A DNA stretch of 5,554 nucleotides from Candidatus Thiothrix singaporensis. GTDB taxonomy: Bacteria > Pseudomonadota > Gammaproteobacteria > Thiotrichales > Thiotrichaceae. The number at the start of each line of letters is the position of its first letter. Position 1 is the first letter of the stretch. Location: the NCBI GenBank assembly GCA_013693955.1, contig CP059265.1, forward strand, positions 3,625,726 through 3,631,279, read 5' to 3'. Shown here in pieces: positions 1 through 5,554 of this stretch. The notes under the pieces are model-generated. The model searched no databases. It worked only from the letters and a program-made list of their open reading frames with translations, and was not told where the DNA came from. The position numbers and the translations under genes were made by a program.

Positions 1-663
1 TTGATGATAAACGAGCCAACGAAGCAGGGGACACGCGACCACACCCGGCAGCACTACCCGCAGGAATTCAGCCAGAACACTTACAACCGCATTGTGGGCG
101 CAGTGGCGAAGCTGGCGATTGAACAGCCTCAGGACTTTGAAGACCTTCCTGCATACCGGATAAGTTCCAGCGACTGGCACAAAATCTACTTGTTCCGCAA
201 CGAAATAGAACCGCACCTTGCAGACGGCGGCAAGTACAGCACAGCCACCATGCGCGGCGTGGCGTCCAAGGTGGACATGCACGTCATGAAACTGGCGGCG
301 CTGCTGTCTTGCCTGCATGAATGCCCCGTTGGGTTGATTGAATCCCGATTTGTTGATGCTGCAATCGGCATCATGAAAGACATGCTGGACTACACGCTGA
401 GCTTGCTGTTCACAATTGGCGTGGTAGGCACTGACTCGGAAGAAGATTGCATTATTGCCTACCTTGGCGATAAGCGGACGGCAACACGTCGGCAGGTACA
501 GCAAGACCGCCACCGACACAAGCCGTTCAGAGAGGCTGTGAAGCCAACGGCGGCAATCGGGCAGGCAATCGACAGGCTGATTCAAAAGGGCATTGTGGGC
601 GAGTCTGAGGAGTTCGACGCGGCGGGCAACAGCAAGGGCAAGTTGCTAAGGTTGGTGGCCTGA
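1..663 (+). CDS. DUF3987 family protein, C-terminal part (5' end outside window)
   Basis: The reading frame is open from the first base to TGA at 661-663, giving 220 visible residues. Residues about 28-140 resemble the C-terminal half of DUF3987 proteins: a conserved Trp (W59), an acidic E68/E70 pair in a helix, then G-V-A-S-K (86-90), H94 and a K-L-A-A-L-L helix (97-102). Residues about 145-205 look like a small winged-helix domain. DUF3987 proteins are usually 400-800 aa, with a P-loop ATPase region before this part, and occur on plasmids, prophages and integrative elements, often near replication genes. The ATPase part is not visible here, so the TTG/ATG codons at the edge are probably internal rather than a start. 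No ribosome-binding site can be judged. A terminator follows 7 bp after the stop, so the gene probably ends its transcript. A role in element replication is inferred from the family. Confidence 0.72.
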   Translation: MMINEPTKQGTRDHTRQHYPQEFSQNTYNRIVGAVAKLAIEQPQDFEDLPAYRISSSDWHKIYLFRNEIEPHLADGGKYSTATMRGVASKVDMHVMKLAALLSCLHECPVGLIESRFVDAAIGIMKDMLDYTLSLLFTIGVVGTDSEEDCIIAYLGDKRTATRRQVQQDRHRHKPFREAVKPTAAIGQAIDRLIQKGIVGESEEFDAAGNSKGKLLRLVA

Positions 664-670
664 TCACCAA

Positions 671-695
671 GAGCCGGGCAAGTTCCCGGCTTTTT
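671..695 (+). terminator. Intrinsic terminator of the DUF3987 gene
   Basis: A perfect 6-bp GC stem, GCCGGG (673-678) with CCCGGC (685-690), has a 6-nt loop and is followed by five T. A-T and G-T pairs can extend the stem outward. It starts 7 bp after the upstream stop codon. Stem and downstream flank closely match the terminator after the resolvase gene. Confidence 0.9.
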
Positions 696-720
696 GTGCC
701 TGCCGTGTTCGGTTTTTGTT

Positions 721-748
721 TGTACTATAACTTAGAATATTTAGTACA
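721..748. promoter_or_regulatory. Putative res crossover site (subsite I-like)
   Basis: This 28-bp element begins with TGTACTA (721-727) and ends with its reverse complement TAGTACA (742-748). The middle is AT-rich and agrees partly with the symmetry. The length of 28 bp and the inverted half-site layout are those of the crossover subsite of Tn3-type res sites, which serine resolvases bind as a dimer. It lies upstream of a serine recombinase gene, where res sites usually sit. The central dinucleotide would be AG at 734-735. Tn3-type sites usually have AT, so strand exchange exactly here is inferred, not shown. Confidence 0.6.
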
Positions 749-759
749 TTCTATCGTGC

Positions 760-801
760 CGATGAACCATGCGGCTTTATGCGGGTTATGGCGGTTCATC
801 G
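760..801. repeat. Inverted repeat between the two res-like elements
   Basis: CGATGAACC (760-768) and GGTTCATCG (793-801) form a perfect 9-bp inverted repeat around a 24-bp centre. It fills almost the whole spacer between the element at 721-748 and the one at 803-856. It could be a binding site for another regulator or an architectural feature of the recombination site. No T tract follows, so it is not a terminator. Confidence 0.6.
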
Positions 802-802
802 C

Positions 803-856
803 TGTACTAAAACTTGTAACAAAATAATCCTTGTATATCTTAAGATTTTTAGTACA
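803..856. promoter_or_regulatory. Putative accessory resolvase sites (res II/III-like)
   Basis: TGTACTAAA (803-811) and its exact reverse complement TTTAGTACA (848-856) bound a 54-bp AT-rich stretch. The outer halves share the TGTACTAA consensus of the 721-748 element. Positions 832-856 make a 25-bp imperfect inverted element starting TGTA and ending TACA, the usual length of res subsite III. Positions 803 to about 830 could be subsite II, but its inner half is poorly conserved. The total is shorter than the usual II plus III, and the centre-to-centre distance from site I is about 82 bp against about 53 bp in Tn3. The organisation is therefore res-like but not canonical. Confidence 0.5.
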
Positions 857-858
857 AT
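831..858 (+). promoter_or_regulatory. Candidate promoter of the resolvase gene, inside the res region
   Basis: A -10-like TACAAT (853-858) matches five of six consensus bases and lies 16 bp after a weak -35-like TTGTAT (831-836). It overlaps the right half of the accessory resolvase element, so bound resolvase could repress its own gene, as is known for Tn3-family resolvases. An alternative pair is TTGTAA (814-819) with TATCTT (836-841). Neither has been tested. Confidence 0.4.
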
Positions 859-904
859 GTCAGCATGATTTGTTACAGTTACAGAACTACATGGGGAACA
901 TGAT

Positions 905-1486
905 ATGAAAATCGGATATGCACGGGTTAGCACCACTGGACAGGACTACGAAACCCAACTGACCAAGCTCAAGGCCGAAGGCTGCGAGGAAATCTTTTCA
1001 GAAAAGCAGTCAGGCAAATCAGCAGAGAACCGGGAACAGTTACAGGCGGCGTTGAAATATGCCCGCAAGGGTGACGTGCTGGTGATTACCAAGCTTGACC
1101 GGCTGGCGCGATCCATGGGCGACTTGTGGGCAATTGTCCGCAACCTGGAAAGCAAAGGGGTAGGGTTCAAAGTGTTGGATCAGGCTGGCATGGACACCAC
1201 TACACCTACCGGCAAGCTGATGTTCAATATCTTGGGTTCCATTGCCGAGTTTGAGCGCGACCTGATCAACGCCAGGACGGCAGAGGGCAGACAGGCAGCA
1301 AAAGCTAAGGGAGTGAAGTTCGGACGGAAAGAGAAGCTCACCAGTGAACAAGTGGAAGCCCTGCAAGCCGATGTGAAGGCGGGCATTCTCAGTATGCAGG
1401 CCATCGGCGACAAGTACGGCATTGCGCGAAACAGCGTTTACCGACTGGCGGGAAGCAAGGATGCAGCATATGAACCCATTGGGTGA
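905..1486 (+). CDS. Small serine recombinase (resolvase/invertase family)
   Basis: The 193-aa product is full length for a small serine resolvase (Tn3 resolvase is about 185 aa). The N-terminal catalytic domain has Y-A-R-V-S with nucleophile Ser9 and Arg7, then T-K-L-D-R-L-A-R-S (62-70) with catalytic Asp65, Arg66 and Arg69. I-A-E-F-E-R (113-118) begins the long E helix, which continues to R124 and the E-G-R motif at 127-129. A linker with K-F-G-R-K (138-142 region) leads to a C-terminal helix-turn-helix (about 145-185) ending in a recognition-helix-like I-A-R-N-S-V-Y-R-L. The enzyme would cut and rejoin DNA at paired res sites, resolving multimers or cointegrates. ATG 905 is chosen for the GGGGAA ribosome-binding site (893-898) 6 bp upstream and the family-like start M-K-I-G-Y-A-R. 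A res-like region lies directly upstream and a terminator directly downstream, so it is probably transcribed alone and autoregulated. No transposase gene is visible, so plasmid or element resolution is as likely as a Tn3-type transposon. A DNA invertase role cannot be excluded. Confidence 0.95.
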   Translation: MKIGYARVSTTGQDYETQLTKLKAEGCEEIFSEKQSGKSAENREQLQAALKYARKGDVLVITKLDRLARSMGDLWAIVRNLESKGVGFKVLDQAGMDTTTPTGKLMFNILGSIAEFERDLINARTAEGRQAAKAKGVKFGRKEKLTSEQVEALQADVKAGILSMQAIGDKYGIARNSVYRLAGSKDAAYEPIG

Positions 1487-1498
1487 TGGGATGCCGAG

Positions 1499-1525
1499 GA
1501 GCCGGGAGAGATACCCGGCTTTTTT
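1499..1525 (+). terminator. Intrinsic terminator of the resolvase gene
   Basis: GCCGGG (1501-1506) pairs with CCCGGC (1514-1519) around a 7-nt loop and is followed by six T (1520-1525). It begins 12 bp after the resolvase stop. The stem sequence, T tract and following GTGCCTGCC are shared with the terminator at 671-695. Confidence 0.9.
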
Positions 1526-1538
1526 GTGCCTGCCTGAT

Positions 1539-1645
1539 TTGTTGTAATTGTTGTAACTATGTTGTAAGAGAATTACAACGCGCCAAAGCTAGGCTGTATA
1601 AGGCTTAGAGGTGTATATATTATTATTGTTGTAATTGTTGTAACT
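1539..1645. repeat. GTTGTAA repeat cluster (possible iterons or operators)
   Basis: Six copies of the 7-mer GTTGTAA occur within about 105 bp: direct at 1541, 1550, 1561, 1628 and 1637, and inverted (TTACAAC) at 1573-1579. The outer pairs lie in a 20-bp exact direct repeat at 1539-1558 and 1626-1645, with copies spaced 9 bp apart inside each. The region is AT-rich and non-coding. Clustered short repeats beside a DUF3987 and resolvase module fit replication iterons or sites for a DNA-binding regulator. No initiator gene is visible to support an origin, so the function is inference. Confidence 0.65.
1561..1579. promoter_or_regulatory. Perfect 19-bp palindromic site, likely protein-binding
   Basis: GTTGTAA (1561-1567) and TTACAAC (1573-1579) form a perfect inverted repeat around GAGAA. 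This is the typical size and shape of a dimeric repressor operator. It lies inside the GTTGTAA cluster, so the same protein might bind the palindrome and the direct copies with different affinity. Confidence 0.5.
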
Positions 1646-1726
1646 TTTTTCTTTCTTCTGCATTCGCCAGAAATCTGGTTAATTTTTAGTCCGGTACTGA
1701 TTACGGTATCTGCCACAGGCTGAAAA

Positions 1727-1766
1727 GGTTAAGCCTTTTGGTAACAGGCTAATAGCGGGCTTAACC
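1727..1766. repeat. 9-bp inverted repeat GGTTAAGCC / GGCTTAACC
   Basis: GGTTAAGCC (1727-1735) and its exact reverse complement (1758-1766) flank a 22-nt centre and could form a 40-nt hairpin on either strand. A competing short hairpin, AAAAGG with CCTTTT (1723-1739), overlaps the left arm. The heptamer ACAGGCT is also repeated directly near 1715 and 1744. A binding site, a recombination site or a transcript end are all possible. Confidence 0.5.
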
Positions 1767-1816
1767 TATCCCCTTCACCGGCATACTTTATCCTTCCCAA
1801 TCGCCATCCCCTTGTT

Positions 1817-1841
1817 CTTGACAGTCCGTCAGACTGTCAAG
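1817..1841 (-). terminator. Hairpin after the FG-GAP gene, probable transcript end
   Basis: A perfect 10-bp stem, CTTGACAGTC (1817-1826) with GACTGTCAAG (1832-1841), has a 5-nt loop. Read on the - strand it begins 11 bp beyond the reconstructed stop codon (1853-1855) of the FG-GAP gene. Its position suits a terminator, but no T tract follows on either strand. It may act as a 3' stabilising hairpin or be an unrelated palindromic site. Confidence 0.5.
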
Positions 1842-1852
1842 CAACCGGGTCA

Positions 1853-4744
1853 TCAGGGCAGGCTTCCCCGTATTATAAAATTACTCGCAGACTGGGCATT
1901 CCCAGGATGCAACAAAACATTCGACAGAACGAGGTTGGCATCATTATTCAGCCACTCTGGATGGTTCTCCCATCCATATTCAAATCAGAAACGTAATAGC
2001 CCGGCAAAATAAAGTTAGTGTTGGCCGTTTTATTGGCTGGATAAGTCAGGACACTGCTCAGGATGCTATTAGTGTCGTTATTCGACCCCGCCCCGATGAC
2101 ATTATTGTCTTTATTCACATCACCCGACCACATTAGGCTCACCGAACCCACCTGCTTTCTGGCATGGGTTCCGAATACTTTAGTTGTTGGGTTTGAGAAA
2201 TCGATCAGGGTTGGAGTTGCCGATAACGTAACCGGTTCAGCAGTCATCACACCTAGGTGATTTCGGTGCCTCAAGCTCACATAATAAGCACCAGCGTCTA
2301 TATTCGGAATGGCCAGCGTTGTGAGATTGCTTCGCGGTTCAGCAACATCACCATCACGTTGAAGAATGGCCGCAGAGGAGAACACACGGTTTGCCGGGTT
2401 ATCAACGTCACGCAATTCAACCAGCACCCAGTCAACCGTTGCATTACCCATCATGCCAGCACCCATAAACGACAGTGCCAGCGTTTCACTGCCGGAATAG
2501 GCAAACAGATCAGAATATGGTTGCTTCAGTGGCAAAACCTGGCGTTCGGCCAAACGCTGGTGCATAAGTTTTAAGCCAGCATCATAGGCTCCTTGAAGCA
2601 AACCACGCACCTGGATATTCAATATATTGTCTGAACTACCCGCTTCCAACTCTTCAAATAAATAGCCGCTTGAACCGCCAACAAGTATTTGTATTTTTCC
2701 GTTAACTTTCTCTACTTTTAAACGGTCATAATTGCCTAAACTTCCATCAAATCCCTGATTGGTGACCCATGCGACGGAGCCAGCCACAACATCGTAAATG
2801 CCAAGTGTCCCGTTACAAACAAAAGCCAGTTTCACCGGTGATATTGCTTCCAGCGCCACAATATCATTGTCGCACAAGCTGTTTACCGGGGTTAGGCTCG
2901 CATCAGCAGCCAAACGGGATAAAACGCCTGTTTTACTTCCAACATAAACAACAGGGTCACCATTCAAGGCATCCGTGCTTATTGCGAGTGAGGATGCGGT
3001 TTCTGATGACGAACGCAGCAGGCCATTGTTGTCAGGATCAATAATGTAGGCACCCGAGAGCAGCCCAATCACTTCCGGGTGGTTGTCTTGATCTATATCA
3101 GCAATGTCCATAGCCCACAGATCTGTCCAGACATTGCCAAGGCTGGGTAGGGTTTTTGTCCGCTTTAAAGTTGGTAGTCAATGACATAGACATAAACACC
3201 TTTTGCGCCGGTATGCTCTTTACCTCCACCAGCAAGAATATCCATATCGCCGTCGCGGTCAATATCGGCAATCCTGACAGAATAGATGGGTGAGCCACTT
3301 TCTAATACTACAGTCCCAGTAACTGTACCACTGGCTGCATCCAATACATAAACCCTTCCATCATAGAGCCTGTCTGTAGCAACCAACACTTCACTGATCC
3401 TGTCACCATTGATGTCCCCAATAGTGACATCATGAATACCCGTCCGGCAAAACGCTCAAACGTCGATGTAGTGGTTCGCCAAAGAATTGCATTGGTTGCG
3501 CCGTCATATGCGGTAAGGATTCCGTCATCATTTTGGCTTTTATAGGAAGCGACAATACGGTCTGGAATTGTGTCCGAATTTAAGAGACCAAAACTGACGG
3601 CTGTGATCCCCCTTCGCTGCCTTCAGGACTCTGCCACTGACGCATGCCAGAATCGATATCGTGAATGTACAAATAATCCGGCTCTGTTGAGCTGTGCCCG
3701 GCTCCCCATATCAGCTCCAAACTAGCGTCACTGTCAACCTCACCAATCAATACATTGGTAACGCCATGTTCGGGGTTGGCAACCGACCACAGCGGGGTAC
3801 CATTATTGCCTCTCAGGACGTAGATATTACCCCATTGGCCATCCCCATAGATGACTTCCGGAATGCTGTCACCCGTTGCATCGTAAACCGCAACAGCGTC
3901 GATACCCACGTCTGCATTGTGTTCCCAGAGAACACCTTTATTATCAGCATTGAACGCGCGTATATTGTACCAAGCATTTACGCCAACAATCTCATCCAAA
4001 CCATCATTGTCGATGTCACCAGCCTTAAGGCGGCGGTCGGAAAAACCTATAACCGAGTAGTTCCGGCAGTGCTTAATGCCTCGCCATTCAGTTCAAACAC
4101 ATAGCCGGTGTTGATGGCTATTTGTGTTTTCGTTTTAGTGGTGAAATGGCCTAACGCGAACGCTTGACCACCGTAATTTAGGGATTGTTCGAACGCATAG
4201 GTGTTTGCATCGTAAATGGCGATCACGTTTTTCGACAATACCGCAATTTCTGCCTTGCCATCATTGTCAATATCACCAACCGTGACATCTTCAATATCGC
4301 TGAGTGATGTCTGGATTAGCCGGACTTTGGAACCGGTAGTATGGTCTATCACCTCAATGTTGCCATCACCACCGGCAACCAGACTTCCTGCGGAAATGCT
4401 CTTGTTCGAAAATGGGGAAATCACACGAATACCACTGCCATAGGGTTCTGATTGGCATAGCAGGTCAAACCCTCTTGAGACACGGTTGTATTCCGCTACA
4501 ACAAAACTGGTATTCCCCCAAAACCAAAGCCAGTGCCGAAAATGATTTCGTTCAATCCATTTTGATTGGAGTCAAAGGTATGTAAGCCACTTGCCCCTAA
4601 GCCAGAACCAAGCGCGATTGAAGACGACTTCAGCTGGAACCCTGCGCTTACATTATTACCCGACGCACAAGGGTTGGCTGACAGTGGGTTGGAAATCAGC
4701 AAGAAGGCAATGATGCTTAAAACATTCCTCATGATGGAATTCAT
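1853..4744 (-). pseudogene. Secreted FG-GAP/VCBS beta-propeller protein gene, broken by six single-base frameshifts
   Basis: Read from ATG 4744 to TGA 1853-1855, the frame is interrupted six times, and adding one base at each point restores one protein of about 965 aa. An AAGGA site (complement of 4751-4755) lies 6 bp before ATG 4744. The product starts with a signal peptide: a basic residue, a hydrophobic core from about residue 8, and a likely cut after L-S-A (about 23). Residues about 50-600 hold repeated calcium-loop motifs typical of FG-GAP/VCBS propellers: F-D-S-N-Q-N-G, G-D-I-D-N-D-G (twice), G-E-V-D-S-D, G-D-I-N-G-D, A-D-I-D-R-D-G and A-D-I-D-Q-D. A C-terminal module follows, with L-L-Q-G-A-Y-D, V-D-W-V-L-V-E-L-R-D, L-Q-R-D-G-D-V and L-R-H-R-N-H-L-G-V-M-T. 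The end has two tandem repeats of about 45 aa starting D-V-N-K-D and D-L-N-M-D-G. The protein would be exported and bind calcium, perhaps in adhesion or surface structure; the exact role is unknown. No substitution-type stops were found, so sequencing error is a serious alternative to a real pseudogene. Confidence 0.85.
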
Positions 4745-5021
4745 ACTTTTTCCTTATTTTTGTTATTTCTGCTCGGACTAATGGCAGCCAAGCTTCCAAC
4801 ACTGTCCCCCTCACACGTCCAACGACCAAGCAAGCGGGCGGGCATGATGGAACGCAGCAGCGGGCTGTGTGACAGTTTAAAAGCCCACCTGCATTGGGGC
4901 AAGCCCCGGCTGTAGGGCTTACGCTTATCCGCCGGTTGTTTACAGTGCGCCCCGGCGCTTATACCCTTGCGCAATATCGCCTTGCTCAGGCAGACAACAA
5001 GAATGGACACTGGAAAAGGCC
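4745..5021. other. Divergent intergenic region between the FG-GAP gene and the zinc-ribbon gene
   Basis: Both flanking genes read away from this 277-bp stretch, so it should hold the promoters of both. The side next to 4744 carries the AAGGA ribosome-binding site of the FG-GAP gene, and I found no convincing -35/-10 pair for that strand. The centre is GC-rich with several competing stems, including AAGCCC (4901-4906) with GGGCTT (4915-4920) and GGGGC (4896-4900) with GCCCC (4903-4907). These might form a structured leader, but I recognise no riboswitch class. Frames crossing the region lack ribosome-binding sites and protein-like composition. Confidence 0.5.
4936..4965 (+). promoter_or_regulatory. 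Weak candidate promoter for the zinc-ribbon gene
   Basis: A TTGTTT (4936-4941) and a TATACC (4960-4965) are separated by 18 bp and lie about 57 bp before the ATG at 5022. Both hexamers are partial matches only. The spacer contains the near-palindrome GCGCCCCGGCGC (4947-4958). Offered as the best visible candidate, with low confidence. Confidence 0.25.
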
Positions 5022-5554
5022 ATGTCAGAATCACAACAACTATTTGACCTCGTCGTTACCGGACACCGTTCCGACAAGCCAGTTGAAGCGCTGGTGCGTG
5101 AGATCCTCACCCTGCTGGATGACCATAGCCCCCACCTGGAATTCAAACTGTCGGATGCGTTGTTGTTCAATAACGGCATGACTTCCATCCGCGACGGCGT
5201 CACCCATGAAGAAGCCGAGGACATCCGCCAGCGACTGCTGACGCTGAATGTGGATTGCGACATTCGCCCCACCCTCCAGATCGTGCCCAAGGAAGCCGAA
5301 ATAAGCGTCGCTGAAACAGCTGTGTATACCTGCCCCGCCTGCGGCCATCAACAGCCCAAACGCCCACCCAGCGATGGCCGTCTGGAAGCGTGCGAAGCTT
5401 GCGGCATCGTCGGTGAGCGTTACCAGAAAGGCCAGCGCTTGCAGCAGGTGATGGAGTCTGAAAAACACCGGCATGAAAATGAACGCTCCAAACGTATCCG
5501 CGAAGTCCTTGAACGCGCCAAGCAGGAAGAAGAGGCGTTATTGCAGCAAGAGGC
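5022..5554 (+). CDS. Zinc-ribbon protein of unknown function (3' end outside window)
   Basis: The frame is open from ATG 5022 to the right edge, giving 177 complete codons. A purine-rich GGAAAAGG (5012-5019) just before the ATG is a plausible ribosome-binding site, and no other in-frame start lies close upstream. Residues about 5-88 look like a small alpha/beta domain, with strand-helix pattern F-D-L-V-V-T-G, a long helix, then E-E-A-E-D-I-R-Q-R-L and a closing strand. Cys104, Cys107, Cys124 and Cys127 make a C-P-A-C-G ... C-E-A-C-G zinc ribbon, with a short basic, proline-containing loop between the pairs. From about residue 138 the chain is highly charged and probably helical or coiled-coil. 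Many proteins of this layout continue into membrane or further helical parts, but that is not visible here. The gene has higher GC content than the FG-GAP gene and shows no frameshift. I do not recognise the family; zinc binding is well supported, all else is inference. Confidence 0.85.
   Translation, partial: MSESQQLFDLVVTGHRSDKPVEALVREILTLLDDHSPHLEFKLSDALLFNNGMTSIRDGVTHEEAEDIRQRLLTLNVDCDIRPTLQIVPKEAEISVAETAVYTCPACGHQQPKRPPSDGRLEACEACGIVGERYQKGQRLQQVMESEKHRHENERSKRIREVLERAKQEEEALLQQE

Larger units (their letters stand above)
1646..1852. other. Non-coding stretch between the resolvase module and the FG-GAP gene
   Basis: With the repeat cluster and terminator, this completes a gap of about 365 bp without a credible gene (1487-1852). 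I see no open frame with a plausible start and codon pattern. It contains a pyrimidine-rich run after 1645, a small CCAGA/TCTGG hairpin (1667-1678), and the two inverted repeats listed separately. It may hold the boundary between the mobile module and the resident chromosome, but no flanking duplication marks that boundary in the window. Confidence 0.5.

Noticed and set aside
946..1422. Three - strand frames of 74-108 aa inside the resolvase gene
   Set aside because: They lie wholly within the well-supported recombinase gene and are antisense shadows.
1539..1645. CRISPR array
   Set aside because: The repeat units are 7-20 bp with irregular spacing and no uniform spacers.
1727..1766. Integron attC site, because GTTAAGC and GCTTAAC match the R-box patterns
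   Set aside because: The boxes are in the wrong order: attC runs from RYYYAAC to GTTRRRY, whereas here GTTRRRY comes first. No integrase or gene cassette is visible.
1812..2012. A 66-aa + strand frame near the end of the FG-GAP gene
   Set aside because: It starts in the hairpin, has no ribosome-binding site and overlaps the conserved tail of the - strand gene.
3098..3298. A 66-aa - strand frame overlapping the FG-GAP gene
   Set aside because: Its frame differs from those carrying the A-D-I-D-R-D-G and A-D-I-D-Q-D motifs on either side, so it is an out-of-frame shadow.
2063..4443. Several + strand open frames of 65-136 aa inside the FG-GAP region
   Set aside because: They are antisense shadows of the - strand protein, have no ribosome-binding sites and no recognisable motifs, while the - strand frames carry repeated calcium-loop motifs.
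4515..4519. Phase variation or programmed frameshifting of the FG-GAP gene at its G runs
   Set aside because: The runs are only 2-5 bases, far shorter than usual phase-variable tracts, and six simultaneous slips would be needed for full-length protein.
4741..5034. A 97-aa - strand frame across the divergent intergenic region
   Set aside because: It lacks a ribosome-binding site, overlaps the start of the + strand zinc-ribbon gene and has a composition typical of translated non-coding DNA.
5040..5474. A 144-aa - strand frame opposite the zinc-ribbon gene
   Set aside because: The + strand frame has a start with a plausible ribosome-binding site and two CxxC pairs; the antisense frame results from GC-rich codon positions.

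Overview
The window looks like a stretch of Gram-negative, probably gammaproteobacterial, DNA. A short mobile-element or plasmid-like module on the left abuts ordinary-looking chromosomal genes on the right. The lineage guess rests on the secreted FG-GAP protein, whose C-terminal module resembles proteins I associate with large Thiotrichales-type genomes. It is weak. No rRNA, tRNA, CRISPR array or recognisable IS element is visible.

Left part (1-1650, + strand): the C-terminal end of a DUF3987-type (replication-associated, primase/helicase-like) protein runs in from the left edge and ends in a strong intrinsic terminator. A 241-bp intergenic region follows. It carries a res-like recombination site built from TGTACTAA half-sites, then a complete small serine recombinase (resolvase) of 193 aa. 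The resolvase gene ends in a terminator nearly identical to the first. After it comes an AT-rich stretch with six copies of GTTGTAA, including a perfect 19-bp palindrome and a 20-bp direct repeat, which could be iterons or operators. Together these look like a piece of a replication and dimer-resolution module from a plasmid or integrative element.

Middle part (about 1650-4744, - strand): after about 200 bp of non-coding DNA with two clear inverted repeats there is one long gene for a secreted FG-GAP/VCBS beta-propeller protein. It is read from 4744 down to 1853. The reading frame is broken at six places, and every break is repaired by adding back one base. Four breaks fall in G runs of 3-5 bases (read on the coding strand), and two at shorter GG and AA pairs. 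The repaired product would be about 965 aa, with a signal peptide, at least eight D-x-D-x-D-G-like calcium loops, a C-terminal module and two dockerin-like repeats at the end. Because all six are same-sign deletions with no nonsense codons, homopolymer sequencing or assembly errors are at least as likely as a true pseudogene.

Right part (4745-5554): a 277-bp divergent intergenic region separates that gene from a + strand gene that runs off the right edge. That gene encodes a protein with an N-terminal alpha/beta-looking domain, a four-cysteine zinc ribbon and a charged helical tail. Its function is not recognised.

The best leads for something new are the res-like site with its unusual spacing, the GTTGTAA repeat cluster beside the resolvase, and the multiply frameshifted secreted protein.
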